33,253 nucleotides of DNA from Endozoicomonas arenosclerae (GTDB taxonomy: Bacteria > Pseudomonadota > Gammaproteobacteria > Pseudomonadales > Endozoicomonadaceae), in assembly GCF_001562015.1 (NCBI RefSeq), contig NZ_LASA01000079.1, positions 1-33,253 of the forward strand. Direction: 5' to 3'. Shown here piece by piece: positions 7,560-17,127 of the stretch. The notes under the pieces are model-generated. The model made no database searches. It was given only the letters and a program-made list of their open reading frames with translations, and had not been told where the DNA came from. Every line of letters begins with the position of its first letter. Position 1 is the first letter of the stretch. A program made the translations under genes and the position numbers.

Positions 7560-9758
7560 ATGGATTCTGCAAAAGGACAAGGCGACCGACTGCCCAGCCC
7601 GACTGTGAAAGAGCCTTCCCCACCTTCCACCGCCTCAACCGCCAGCATTGATGAAAAAACCCATTGGGAAGGTCATGAGCTGGAAAAGCAATCTCCGGAA
7701 GCTTCCGGACAAACTTTGAAGCCCCAGGTATCAGAGTGTACCGGCACTCAACCTGAGCAAACTTCAGCTACTTTCAGAAACATCAGTCCCACCTCCTCCC
7801 ATGAAGCTTTTCCCACAACCGGCAAAACTATTCTGGCCGTATTGACAGAACAAGCTAGCCATAAAAAGAGTCCATTTCTTGATTTGCCCAAAGAACATAT
7901 AGAACGGTATAAAGCGAAAGCCAAATCCAAGGGTACCGCCAAAGACAATAACTTTGCCGCTGCATTAGGAAAAATGTCATTCCTGGGGCACCAGCTGCTT
8001 GAGCTTCCCACTCTGGACAAGGATCAGCGAGACTCGAAGCTGCGCCTTATTAATCTGTTTTTTGACGGCGCACAAGCAAACAGTGCGGAGAGAACCACAG
8101 CTCAGTTGCGTTGCTGGTATGCCCAGATGAAGCTGCCCCATGCTCCGAAAATGACCTACCCGGAAAAAGTCCAGATCATGGAAGCCCTGAAGGCAGCTAA
8201 CGGCAAGGTCATCCCCATGGCTGCATGGTTGTTGGCGGTGATTCATGCTGGCCTGCAGGAGGGTATGGAAGAATTTGCCAATCCTATCTGGGTTAAACAA
8301 AACCTGGCTGAAGCAAAAGCACAGTTCAACAATCACTTTTACGGTGACCCTCTGCGCTTCTCCCCCCGTCAGCTTTACCCTATGGAACCAGAGTTACTGA
8401 GACTGCCACCCCTTAATGATAAATCCGATCTCAGCATCTGCATCTACCTACAGAATATGCTTCGTGGAATGTTCGGAGTGGGTTGTGAGTCCGAGTCCGT
8501 ACCGGCACCCACAGTAGATCTGGAAGCCCCAATGAAAGCCATGGTCGCCATGATCTTTTACATCCATATTTTCTGCTTCAATCCTGAAACACCTTTCAGC
8601 AAACAGCAAACAGCAAACAGCAAACAGCAAACAGCAAACAGCAAACAGCAAACAGCAAACAGCAAACAGCAAAGGATACAACTCAAACAAATCGAGCGAC
8701 TTTCGAAATACACAAGCCCCAGGTTAAATACCATTGGCAACTACATCCTCTACTGCAAAGAAATTCTGGGTATGGGCAGCCCCGTTAATCTTTTCAAAGC
8801 AGCGCAGTATGCTGAGAAAGCCGGAGCTTTTTTCCCTCATTATCTGATGACGGCGGCCTGGGACTATTCGGCCTGCCTGCAATACGAGAAAGCTCAGGCT
8901 TGTCTTGATCGCCTGAAAGCTCAGCACCCTTTATTGGCAGACCTGCGTGCCGGGGAATGCCAAACCATTCAGGATAGAATCCAGGATGCCATTAACCAGG
9001 AACGGGCAGAGGCCGAAGACGCCAGAAAAAAAGCCTCCCAAAAGCAGCACACTAGCAAAAAAACGGCTTCCACTTCACAAGAAACCGACACCCAACAACA
9101 AGATATTGAAGATACAGAGACACAGTCAGCAGAAGAAACTGCTACCACTGACATACAACCCCCCCCTCTACCAAAAGCACCTGTGGAAGCCCCTGTAGTA
9201 TCCGCTTCAAAGCTTGTCAGCAAATCATGGCATCCCAAAATTAAAGAAGCCATTCGTATTGCAAAAGAAGTAAGAAAAGAGGGTGACACCATCGGCGCAC
9301 TGCAAGTACTTCAAACGGCTGTGAAGAAGTACAGCCAACAAGCAGGAGCAGAACGCCTTCATGAAGAAATGGCCTGGTGCAGAATGGATCAATGCTTCTG
9401 CTCCCTCGAGTCCGCCTCACAAGAACGGATAGAACAGGCTGAAAATCAGCTACTGAAAGCCCTGTCACTAAAACTCAGCGTCTGCCGTCCACATAATGAA
9501 ACCGTACAGGCCTCGAAAGACCCCCACCGTTTGCTGAAGCAAATCAACGAATTTTTTGTGACTCAAGCCTCCAGCCTGCCAGATTACCAACTTGAGGAAA
9601 TCAAAAGGGGGTTTTACTACCTGATGAGTTCAATGGGACACCTTTACAGTCTTAAATCCGGATTCAGACACGGTAAAAGGACAGAGATCCAGCAAAAGCA
9701 TCATGATTTTTATCAATTGAGACAACAGATAATATCTCCTTCCAGAGACTCGTTTTAA
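7560..9758 (+). CDS. Large hypothetical protein with a phase-variable-type heptanucleotide tract
   Basis: A 732-residue protein of unknown family. ATG 7560 is chosen because AAGGA lies 6 bases upstream; a TTG at 7533 in the same frame is less likely. There is no signal peptide or clear membrane segment. The first 85 residues are rich in Ser, Thr, Pro and Glu. Residues about 346-371 are the heptapeptide SKQQTAN repeated, encoded by 11 copies of CAGCAAA. Residues about 480-560 are a charged, Gln/Thr-rich linker, followed by a helical C-terminal part resembling tandem helical repeats (IKEAIRIAKEVRKEGDTIGA, then AENQLLKALSL). A gain or loss of one repeat unit would shift the frame to early stops at 8727 or 8788. 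The 3' end overlaps the facing gene by 4 bp. Leaderless effector or cytoplasmic protein cannot be told apart. Confidence 0.85.
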   Translation: MDSAKGQGDRLPSPTVKEPSPPSTASTASIDEKTHWEGHELEKQSPEASGQTLKPQVSECTGTQPEQTSATFRNISPTSSHEAFPTTGKTILAVLTEQASHKKSPFLDLPKEHIERYKAKAKSKGTAKDNNFAAALGKMSFLGHQLLELPTLDKDQRDSKLRLINLFFDGAQANSAERTTAQLRCWYAQMKLPHAPKMTYPEKVQIMEALKAANGKVIPMAAWLLAVIHAGLQEGMEEFANPIWVKQNLAEAKAQFNNHFYGDPLRFSPRQLYPMEPELLRLPPLNDKSDLSICIYLQNMLRGMFGVGCESESVPAPTVDLEAPMKAMVAMIFYIHIFCFNPETPFSKQQTANSKQQTANSKQQTANSKQQRIQLKQIERLSKYTSPRLNTIGNYILYCKEILGMGSPVNLFKAAQYAEKAGAFFPHYLMTAAWDYSACLQYEKAQACLDRLKAQHPLLADLRAGECQTIQDRIQDAINQERAEAEDARKKASQKQHTSKKTASTSQETDTQQQDIEDTETQSAEETATTDIQPPPLPKAPVEAPVVSASKLVSKSWHPKIKEAIRIAKEVRKEGDTIGALQVLQTAVKKYSQQAGAERLHEEMAWCRMDQCFCSLESASQERIEQAENQLLKALSLKLSVCRPHNETVQASKDPHRLLKQINEFFVTQASSLPDYQLEEIKRGFYYLMSSMGHLYSLKSGFRHGKRTEIQQKHHDFYQLRQQIISPSRDSF
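8597..8673 (+). repeat. Heptanucleotide microsatellite (CAGCAAA)11
   Basis: Eleven perfect, uninterrupted copies of CAGCAAA inside the 7560-9758 gene. Because 7 is not a multiple of 3, all three frames read the same peptide cyclically, but downstream codons go out of frame unless copy number changes in threes. With 11 copies the gene is in frame (ON). With 10 copies translation would stop at TAA 8725-8727; with 12 copies at TAA 8786-8788. This is the usual layout of a slipped-strand contingency locus. Confidence 0.95.
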
Positions 9759-11920
9759 TAACAGCTCATGAACGGCGTTTTAAGCTGGAGTTCGAGTTGG
9801 CTCCCGGACTTCTGAACCAGCAACTCCAGGAAATCCGTATCCAGCTCCAGATCTTCTTCCTCTTCACTGCTTCGATAATTGTCAGCCTGCTTCAAGCAGC
9901 GGCTGTAACTCCAGTGGTGATCACCGTACAGGCTCAGCAATGCTTTCATTACGCTCTGTTGATCTGACAGTGTGTCATCCTCATCCCTGAAAACATTGAA
10001 GCAGGTGGTTTCTTCACGGGTTAATTGCTGGATACCAGAGAAGGTGCTGATGATATCCAGCGCCACGGCTTTGAATTTTGACTCTGCATACCCCCAACGT
10101 TGACCCCATAAAGAAAGCAGCTCCATCAATGCTCTTGCTTGTGATTCTTCTGCCCCTTCGGACAATAGATTGACAGCGCCCATTGCATTCAAACTCAGGC
10201 TTTGTCCGATATTGCCTGATTCGTCATCCACACTGACAAGCTGTGAACAAACAAAGTACTTATTCTCAACCACTATGCTGGCACGGTATTGATAAAGGGG
10301 AAAATAGTCTCTGGCAGAATTCTCAACTTCTTCCAAGGCTACTTTTAATAACCTGAAAGCTTGTTCATCAGAATGCTGACTGGCTTTCTGACAGATCGAT
10401 TGTAACTTTCCATGAGTTATTTTTTTACAGCCGCTCTCACTGGTAGAACTTGATGAAACCAGGTACTGGTACAGATACGACAAGCCAGTGGTGGTCAGAA
10501 ATGCTGCAAACCCTGTTTTCAATAGACCCTTGACTCTCTGATACCCCTCAGCGTTTTCTTCTGCAAGATCGGGAGAGGGACTGATCGTTGGAGAAATGGA
10601 AGGCTGGTAGCTTGAGGACCTGCGAAGCTCTCTTAATTTTCGTTTCTGCTTGAAACTCAGCTTCGGTTTGTCTGGAACTACTACCGGAACATCCTCTAAA
10701 AACAGACTGCCTGCACCCTGCCCCACAATGTTCTCAACGATATCTACCACCAGATCCAGATGACGTTCCGCTTCCAGATCATTTTCAGATATAAGAATGG
10801 CACCGGCATTGGCTAAAAAGTCCACGCCTAAGCCTTGTGAGCTTGGAACAGGTGTTTGCGAAGAAATAACCGTTGTTGTAGAAACCGTTTCTGTTGAAGT
10901 CGTCGTTGCAACTTCCGCGCTGGTCGTTTCACTGGCTGAGGAAGGCAGTATTGTTAAGCTCAGTGTTGGTGGAGATGGTTCAATCGGAGCCTGATACCCC
11001 ATCGCCAATAAAACAGGGTGGTCGGGGGGAAGTTGATCGAAGGGATATTCAAGCGGATAAGCCCAGGGGCCATCAGGTGCCGTGACAGAATAAAAACCAT
11101 GGAAAAAAACCTGGGTACGCGATCGTTCTTGCTGCCTCATTATCTGAATCAGTGGAGAATCTTCACCAAGATGCTGAGGTATGTATTGGCTGAGCTGAAA
11201 CGCATTCCCCCCCAATGCCTCAAAGTAATAGATCACTCCATGATAAAGGCTCCTCAGGTAAGTATTGCTGAACCAGACACTCCCCGCTGCGTCCTCCGGA
11301 CGACCCTGCTCACCATCGGGAAAGAAAATAATCCTGAGCCCTTCTCGTTCTAACAGGGTAAAACGATATCTCATGGACTCAGGGATATAGAGCCCATGCT
11401 GTCCACCCATATAACCCGGAATTAACCAAACCAGATTTTGCTGAGTCCGGGACATCTCAAGCTCCATAGCTTCCACCAGAGCACTGATGTATCCGGGTAG
11501 AAGGGCATTAGCACTATCGAAAAGCCCATAGTAATTGTCATCCGCAGTCAGGAAATCATCGAGAACCTGATAGCCAACACCGACCCGGAGCTTTCCAACA
11601 GGAAAAAGATAGAGCTTTTTTTTAACTTTGTTCCAGAAAAAAATGCTTTTTCCATCCTTTGTTACACCCAGAACATCACCCCAATTTTCTGGAACATAGA
11701 TGGCTAATTGATGTTGATCGTCAATCAAAGTATGGAACCAGGGAACATTACCTTTGCTTTTATGGTTCTCCAGAAAGTGCCCTTCAAACTCAATCATTTT
11801 TCTGGTGTGCTCAGGTAAATCGTTCATCTTGGTATACACATTCATAGCCAATCCCTGAGAGGCATAGAGGTAAGCTACTACCAATAACCCAAGGACTTTG
11901 GCTCTATCCCAGAGAAGCAT
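9755..11920 (-). CDS. Large exported hypothetical protein with internal membrane segment
   Basis: About 721 residues from ATG 11920 (an in-frame TTG lies at 11932; neither has a strong ribosome-binding site). The N-terminus is a signal peptide ending near ASQGLA. Residues about 30-305 form a folded-looking region rich in aromatic residues (VWLIPGYMGGQHGLYIPES). Next comes a Ser/Thr/Pro linker (about 310-355, with runs such as TTSAEVATTTSTETVSTTT), a basic stretch (KQKRKLRELRR), and a possible transmembrane helix near residue 470 (FAAFLTTTGLSYLYQYLV). The C-terminal 230 residues are mostly helical with several Cys. No family recognised. It overlaps the facing gene by 4 bp at the 3' end. A membrane-anchored surface or periplasmic protein is the most the sequence supports. 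Confidence 0.82.
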   Translation of the reverse strand: MLLWDRAKVLGLLVVAYLYASQGLAMNVYTKMNDLPEHTRKMIEFEGHFLENHKSKGNVPWFHTLIDDQHQLAIYVPENWGDVLGVTKDGKSIFFWNKVKKKLYLFPVGKLRVGVGYQVLDDFLTADDNYYGLFDSANALLPGYISALVEAMELEMSRTQQNLVWLIPGYMGGQHGLYIPESMRYRFTLLEREGLRIIFFPDGEQGRPEDAAGSVWFSNTYLRSLYHGVIYYFEALGGNAFQLSQYIPQHLGEDSPLIQIMRQQERSRTQVFFHGFYSVTAPDGPWAYPLEYPFDQLPPDHPVLLAMGYQAPIEPSPPTLSLTILPSSASETTSAEVATTTSTETVSTTTVISSQTPVPSSQGLGVDFLANAGAILISENDLEAERHLDLVVDIVENIVGQGAGSLFLEDVPVVVPDKPKLSFKQKRKLRELRRSSSYQPSISPTISPSPDLAEENAEGYQRVKGLLKTGFAAFLTTTGLSYLYQYLVSSSSTSESGCKKITHGKLQSICQKASQHSDEQAFRLLKVALEEVENSARDYFPLYQYRASIVVENKYFVCSQLVSVDDESGNIGQSLSLNAMGAVNLLSEGAEESQARALMELLSLWGQRWGYAESKFKAVALDIISTFSGIQQLTREETTCFNVFRDEDDTLSDQQSVMKALLSLYGDHHWSYSRCLKQADNYRSSEEEEDLELDTDFLELLVQKSGSQLELQLKTPFMSCY

Positions 11921-12015
11921 ACGTGAATCCAATCTAATATTTTAATTCTATGAAAGTAGTCGATTTCCCTGATTCTGCCGCCTGCTTCTGACGTATAAGC
12001 AGACTGACAGCCAGC

Positions 12016-12059
12016 CACCAGAAAGGTATTCTTTACGATTACCTTTTCCGTATCTGGTG
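12016..12059 (+). promoter_or_regulatory. Leader hairpin before sbcD
   Basis: CACCAG-AAAGGT (12016-12027) can pair with ACCTTT (12041-12046) and CTGGTG (12054-12059), with a 6-base bulge. The 3' arm contains GGTG, the only ribosome-binding-site-like sequence before the sbcD ATG, so folding could limit translation. No biochemical parallel is known to me. Confidence 0.35.
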
Positions 12060-12071
12060 AACTGTCTATCC

Positions 12072-13328
12072 ATGCGCATCCTCCATACTTCCGACTGGCA
12101 TCTCGGCCAGCACTTTATGGGCAAAAGCCGTGAGCCCGAGCACCGGGCATTTATTCAATGGCTGTTGGATACCGTCAATGAACATTCAGTGGATGCGATC
12201 ATTATTGCCGGTGATATCTTTGATACCGGAACGCCTCCCAGCTATGCACGAACGCTCTACAACCGCTTTATCGTGGATCTTCAAAAAACCTGCTGTCAGC
12301 AACTGATTATTGTTGGCGGCAACCATGATTCTGTGGCCACCCTGAATGAATCGCGAGACCTTCTGGCTTGTCTGAACGCCCATGTTGTGGGTGGAGTGTC
12401 AGAACATCTGGATGAACAGATCATTACCCTGAAAAACAACAAGGGTGAGCCGGGGGCTGTTGTCTGCGCCATTCCATTTATTCGCCCCAGGGATGTACTG
12501 GAAAGCCGTGCCGGAGACAGCGATACCGATAAACAACTGGCACTGCAAAATGCCATTGCCGATCACTACAAGACTGTTTTTGAGAAAGCCACTGACCAGA
12601 ATCTTCCTGTTGTGGCGACAGGACATCTGACGACAGTGGGTGGGCAAATGACCGAGTCTGTTCGTGAGATTTATATTGGAACCCTGTCGGCTTTCCCGGC
12701 CAGTGCTTTTCCTCCAGCGGACTACATAGCGCTTGGTCACTTGCACAGACCGCAAAAAGTCTCGGACCAGGATCACATTCGTTATTCAGGTTCACCCATT
12801 CCCCTGAGCTTTGACGAAGTATCCACAAACAAACAGGTGCTGCTGGTTGACCTTGCTGCCGGGCAATCTCCTGAGATCACCGCAGTGGAAGTGCCTTTAT
12901 TCCGCCCTCTGAAAAGCCTCAAAGGCGATCTTGAGAGTATTCAGCAGGCACTGGCGCAAATAGGTTCTGAAGCTCCTCTCTCTCCCTGGCTGGAACTGGA
13001 AGTCAGTACTGATGACTACCTCAGTGATCTACAAACACGCATTCAGGCCATGATTGAAGACAGGGATCTGGAAGTATTAAGAGTCCGACGCAAACGTGAA
13101 GCCAGTGAAGCGACTCTGCAAAGAGAAAGCCGGGAAACTCTGGATGAACTGGACGTCACTGATGTGTTTGCACGTCGGCTGGGCGATGAAGAGCTGGAAG
13201 AACAGAGAGTTGAAACTCTGAAGCAGGCCTTTAATGAAATACTGGGATCACTTGAAGAAGAGTCTCAAACAGAACCTGAGTCAAAGCCTGTGGATAACAA
13301 TCCAGCTAATAAGGAGTTGATGGTTTGA
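12072..13328 (+). CDS. sbcD: SbcCD nuclease, SbcD subunit
   Basis: The Mre11-type metallophosphoesterase subunit of SbcCD, which with SbcC cleaves DNA hairpins and double-strand ends, including palindromes extruded during replication and protein-blocked ends. The protein has 418 residues and begins [13 protein letters not shown] like E. coli SbcD; upstream in-frame GTG 12057 adds five non-conserved residues. Metal-binding motifs are present in order: SDWH (residues 7-10), [21 protein letters not shown] and ALGHLHRP. The C-terminal SbcC-binding part is also conserved ([16 protein letters not shown]). The stop codon overlaps the sbcC start, so the two are translationally coupled. Confidence 0.98.
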   Translation: MRILHTSDWHLGQHFMGKSREPEHRAFIQWLLDTVNEHSVDAIIIAGDIFDTGTPPSYARTLYNRFIVDLQKTCCQQLIIVGGNHDSVATLNESRDLLACLNAHVVGGVSEHLDEQIITLKNNKGEPGAVVCAIPFIRPRDVLESRAGDSDTDKQLALQNAIADHYKTVFEKATDQNLPVVATGHLTTVGGQMTESVREIYIGTLSAFPASAFPPADYIALGHLHRPQKVSDQDHIRYSGSPIPLSFDEVSTNKQVLLVDLAAGQSPEITAVEVPLFRPLKSLKGDLESIQQALAQIGSEAPLSPWLELEVSTDDYLSDLQTRIQAMIEDRDLEVLRVRRKREASEATLQRESRETLDELDVTDVFARRLGDEELEEQRVETLKQAFNEILGSLEEESQTEPESKPVDNNPANKELMV

Positions 13329-16300
13329 AGATTCTCAGTCTCCGTCTGCAAAACATTAACTCCCTGAAAGGCGAATGGAAAATCGACTTTACCGAGGACC
13401 CCTTTCGCAGCAACAGTCTGTTTGCTATTACCGGCCCTACCGGAGCCGGTAAAACCACCCTGCTCGACGCCATCTGCCTGGCTCTTTATCATCAGACGCC
13501 CCGTTTAAATACCGTTTCCGCCAGCGAAAACGAACTGATGACCCGTCACACCTCAGAGTCACTGGCAGAAGTGGAGTTTGAAGTTCAGGGTGAAGGTTAC
13601 CGGGCATTCTGGTCCCAGCGCCGGGCCAGAGGCAAAGCCGATGGCAAACTGCAGAGCCCACAGGTAGAACTGGCAAAGCTTGATGGCACCATCATCACCA
13701 GCCGCATCAACGACAAACTGAAAAAAGTCAGTGAAATCACCGGTCTCGACTTTGGTCGTTTTACCAAGTCCATGATGCTGGCACAGGGTGGTTTTGCTGC
13801 CTTTCTGCAGGCCAGCGCCAATGACCGGGCTGAACTTCTTGAAGAACTGACAGGTACCGAGATTTATGGCGAAATCTCCCGCCGAGTTTTTGATAGAACA
13901 CGAACCGAGCAGGAAAAACTTAATCTGCTTCAGGCCAGAACAGAAGGCGTTGAGCTTTTAGACGATGAAGTTATAGAGAAACTCAAAAACGAACAGGTTG
14001 AATTAACTGAGTCCACCAGCAAAATCCAGAATCAGATCAATGAACTGAATAAGCAACAAAGCTGGCTGGAAAAGAAATCAGAGCTGGAGCAGGAAAAACA
14101 GGCATCAGAGCAACTTCACCAGCAGAATCTGGAACAGAGAGAAGCCAGTGGGGAAACCCTGAAAAAGCTGGAGGACTCCATTCCAGCCCTGGAAATCAAG
14201 CCGATATACGAGCAGCTAACCACCCTGAAAACTGCTGCCAGCTCTCGCCAGCAACAGATAGACCAGCTTCTTGAACAGGAAACAAAACTCAAAGAAGCCC
14301 TGACTGAGCAGGAGCAGAGCAGCCATAAAGCCCAGGACAACCTGAATCAGGTCAAGCAACAAAAGGCTGAAACTGAAAAGCTGATTGCTGACCAGATCAT
14401 CCCTCTGGATCTGAAAATATCCGAGGCTGAACGCCATCAGATTGAATTATCAGAATCCCAAAAAGAGATTCAGCAAGCACTGCAAGCACAAGAAGAGCAG
14501 CATTCGAAACTGCTAGAAAACAGGCAACAGCTTCAGCAGTCGCTCAAGCAGGCTACCGATTACCTGACCCTCAATCCTGGCCATGAAAAGCTGGCAGAAC
14601 AGCTGCCTCTGTGGTCTGCACAATTTGACCAAAGACGCTCTCTTATACAGCAACTCAACCAGCTGAAGCACAAGCTTGGGGAACTGAATACCCAGAGCGA
14701 AAGAGACAAGAACCAGCACCAGCAGTTACTTCAACAACAGCAGGAAAGTCAGGGAAAGCTCTCCCAGGCCAGCCAACAACTGGAACAACAGCAAACTCAA
14801 CGTGAGCATTGGCTTCAGGGTCATGAAGAAGCTTCACTGAGAGAACAACAACGTTTCCTTCAGCAGAGAATACCCTTTTGCCAGCAACTCAAGAGTCTGG
14901 TTAAGCAACATCAGGACACACTGTCGGCTATTTCCACTGAAAGCACGACACTGGATGAAAATAAAAAACAGCTTGAAGCAGTCCAATTAGACCTGAACCA
15001 GCAGAGAGACCTTTATCGTCAGGAAGCTCAACACCTGAAAGACCTGGAAATCCTGCTGCTGCAAGAACAAAAAATTGCCAGCCTGAGTGAGCATCGTAAT
15101 CAGCTTAAAGAAGGTGAAGCCTGCCCACTGTGTGGTTCAAACGAGCACCCTGCGGTACAGAACTATCAACAGGTTGATGTGGATTCCACCACTCATCGTC
15201 TGACGGAAAAGAAAAAGCGGGTTGCCGAGCTGGAGCTTCAGGGCACCCGTAAAAAACAGCTGGAAACAGAACTGAAAACCCTCTGCACTACCTCAGAAAA
15301 GCGCATTCAGGAGTTACAAAACCAGCAGTCTGTCACCCTGGAAGAGTGGCAGAAAGTGTGTCACTCACTGCAGATTCAAATGAACATCTCTGACACCGAG
15401 TCAGTTCGAACATGGCTGAACAATACCCGAGAACAACTGTCCGCCATGAATGAGCAGGTTAAACAGCTTGATCAGATCAACCAGCAGTTAAAAGATGCCC
15501 AACAGGAAGTCACCCGGGAACAGCGACGGTTCGATCAGAGTCAGTCTCGTCTGGCACTCTTGCAGCAACAGCAGAATCAATCAGCAGAACAGATTAAAAC
15601 CCTGACCGAACAGTTTTCAGATCAAGAGCATGGACTTTCACAACTGGAAACAACACTGCAAGGTTCACTGCAAACGGCTTTACCCGCTCTTGAGCAGCAG
15701 GATGAGTGGCTAAAAGGTCAAGCTGCCTTAAAAGATCAGTGGCTGGCTTGTCATCAGCAAAGTACTGAACAGCAGCAGGCTCTTCAAAACCTCAACCATG
15801 AGGTTCAACTGCTTGAACAAAGTCTTCTGCAATCCAGGCAACAGACAGGTCAGCTGACTAGGCAGCTGGATCAGATCAACAGAGAGCAAGCTGACCGCAA
15901 GGACTTTAGATTCACACTCTTTGGCGAGTTAAAAGTGACTGAGGAAAGAGACAGAATTGAGCAGGCCATTGTTTCAGCAGAACAAGGGAGCAAAACTGCA
16001 GAAGCGCACTTTCAGGCGGTACAGCGTTCTGTCAGTGAGCTGTCCGGCTCCATTCAGCAACACCTTAATGATCAGAAAACTCACCAGTCCGAACTGGAAG
16101 AGAAAGATAAACTCTGGCAGACCACGCTTGCTGAGAGCCCTTTTGAATCCAGTGAGCAGTTTGAGCAGGCACTGATTTCACCAGAGCAACGTTCAGAGCT
16201 GGAATCACTGAAACAATCTCTGGATCAGGCGGTTTCAAGAAGCACCGAACGCTGCAAACTGGCAGAAACTTCCCTTGAAAAGCTGCTGAAAGAAGCGCTG

Positions 16301-16987
16301 ACAGATCAGGCTACCGAGGAAATTCTAAACCTTCTGAAACAGCAGGAAGCAGAACTAAGCCTGAACAATCAGCGGCTGGGAGAAATCCGACAGGCTTTGA
16401 GTGAAGATCAGAAAAAACGTCAACAGTTGTCTGACTGGGTCACTGAAATCAGTCAGCAGAAACAACAGTTTGCCGTCTGGGATCATCTCAATAGTTTGAT
16501 CGGTTCTGCCAAAGGCGACAAATTCCGTAAATTTGCCCAGGGGCTGACTCTGGACCATCTGATTTATCTGGCCAATCAACAGTTACAAAGGCTCCATGGT
16601 CGCTATCAGTTGCACAGAAAAACAGATGAAGCCCTGAGTATTGAGGTGATCGACACCTGGCAGGGTGATACTGCCCGGGATATCAAAACCCTTTCCGGCG
16701 GTGAAAGTTTCTTGGTCAGCCTGGCCCTGGCTTTGGCTCTGTCAGACCTGGTCAGTCATAAAACCAGCATTGATTCCCTGTTCCTCGACGAAGGCTTTGG
16801 CACTCTGGATCAGGAAACGCTGGAAATTGCCCTGGATGCCTTGGACAGCTTGAACGCTTCAGGAAAAATGGTGGGTGTTATCTCTCATATCGAATCCCTG
16901 AAAGAGAGGATACCCACCCGGATAGAAGTCAGGAAAGAGACCGGGCTGGGCTACAGCTCTCTGGACAAGCTCTACGCTGTGACATGA
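13325..16987 (+). CDS. sbcC: SbcCD nuclease, SbcC ATPase subunit
   Basis: The Rad50-type SMC ATPase partner of SbcD. The protein has 1220 residues, longer than E. coli SbcC (1048), the extra length being in Gln/Glu-rich coiled coils. Walker A GPTGAGKT is at residues 37-44, the zinc hook CPLC at 600-603 (the midpoint, as expected), the ABC signature LSGGES near 1123, and Walker [14 protein letters not shown] follows. The start is TTG 13325, with AAGGAG 8 bases upstream and a 4-base overlap with the sbcD stop; the peptide [18 protein letters not shown] aligns from residue 1 with E. coli. All catalytic motifs are intact. Confidence 0.98.
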   Translation: MKILSLRLQNINSLKGEWKIDFTEDPFRSNSLFAITGPTGAGKTTLLDAICLALYHQTPRLNTVSASENELMTRHTSESLAEVEFEVQGEGYRAFWSQRRARGKADGKLQSPQVELAKLDGTIITSRINDKLKKVSEITGLDFGRFTKSMMLAQGGFAAFLQASANDRAELLEELTGTEIYGEISRRVFDRTRTEQEKLNLLQARTEGVELLDDEVIEKLKNEQVELTESTSKIQNQINELNKQQSWLEKKSELEQEKQASEQLHQQNLEQREASGETLKKLEDSIPALEIKPIYEQLTTLKTAASSRQQQIDQLLEQETKLKEALTEQEQSSHKAQDNLNQVKQQKAETEKLIADQIIPLDLKISEAERHQIELSESQKEIQQALQAQEEQHSKLLENRQQLQQSLKQATDYLTLNPGHEKLAEQLPLWSAQFDQRRSLIQQLNQLKHKLGELNTQSERDKNQHQQLLQQQQESQGKLSQASQQLEQQQTQREHWLQGHEEASLREQQRFLQQRIPFCQQLKSLVKQHQDTLSAISTESTTLDENKKQLEAVQLDLNQQRDLYRQEAQHLKDLEILLLQEQKIASLSEHRNQLKEGEACPLCGSNEHPAVQNYQQVDVDSTTHRLTEKKKRVAELELQGTRKKQLETELKTLCTTSEKRIQELQNQQSVTLEEWQKVCHSLQIQMNISDTESVRTWLNNTREQLSAMNEQVKQLDQINQQLKDAQQEVTREQRRFDQSQSRLALLQQQQNQSAEQIKTLTEQFSDQEHGLSQLETTLQGSLQTALPALEQQDEWLKGQAALKDQWLACHQQSTEQQQALQNLNHEVQLLEQSLLQSRQQTGQLTRQLDQINREQADRKDFRFTLFGELKVTEERDRIEQAIVSAEQGSKTAEAHFQAVQRSVSELSGSIQQHLNDQKTHQSELEEKDKLWQTTLAESPFESSEQFEQALISPEQRSELESLKQSLDQAVSRSTERCKLAETSLEKLLKEALTDQATEEILNLLKQQEAELSLNNQRLGEIRQALSEDQKKRQQLSDWVTEISQQKQQFAVWDHLNSLIGSAKGDKFRKFAQGLTLDHLIYLANQQLQRLHGRYQLHRKTDEALSIEVIDTWQGDTARDIKTLSGGESFLVSLALALALSDLVSHKTSIDSLFLDEGFGTLDQETLEIALDALDSLNASGKMVGVISHIESLKERIPTRIEVRKETGLGYSSLDKLYAVT

Positions 16988-16997
16988 CCTCTACAGA

Positions 16998-17027
16998 GCC
17001 TTCAAAGGCTGGCTCTTTGAAGGCTTT
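16998..17027 (+). terminator. Likely terminator of sbcDC
   Basis: Ten-bp perfect stem GCCTTCAAAG/CTTTGAAGGC with a 7-base loop, starting 10 bp after the sbcC stop. Only three T residues follow directly, so termination strength is uncertain. Confidence 0.6.
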
Positions 17028-17127
17028 GCTGACAGGTTTAGCCGTGTCATTTCAGATACAGACTTGATTATTTATTAAATTTCAACTTCTTTATTTACTC
17101 ATTATCAAAACGTAAATATGTTGATCT

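Noticed and set aside
8597-8673. CRISPR-like array
   Set aside because: The 7-bp units are contiguous with no spacers, and no cas genes are present.
8448-8740. Minus-strand frames with repeated CLLFAVC peptide
   Set aside because: They are only the reverse reading of the CAGCAAA tract; no start signal or protein-like sequence lies outside it.
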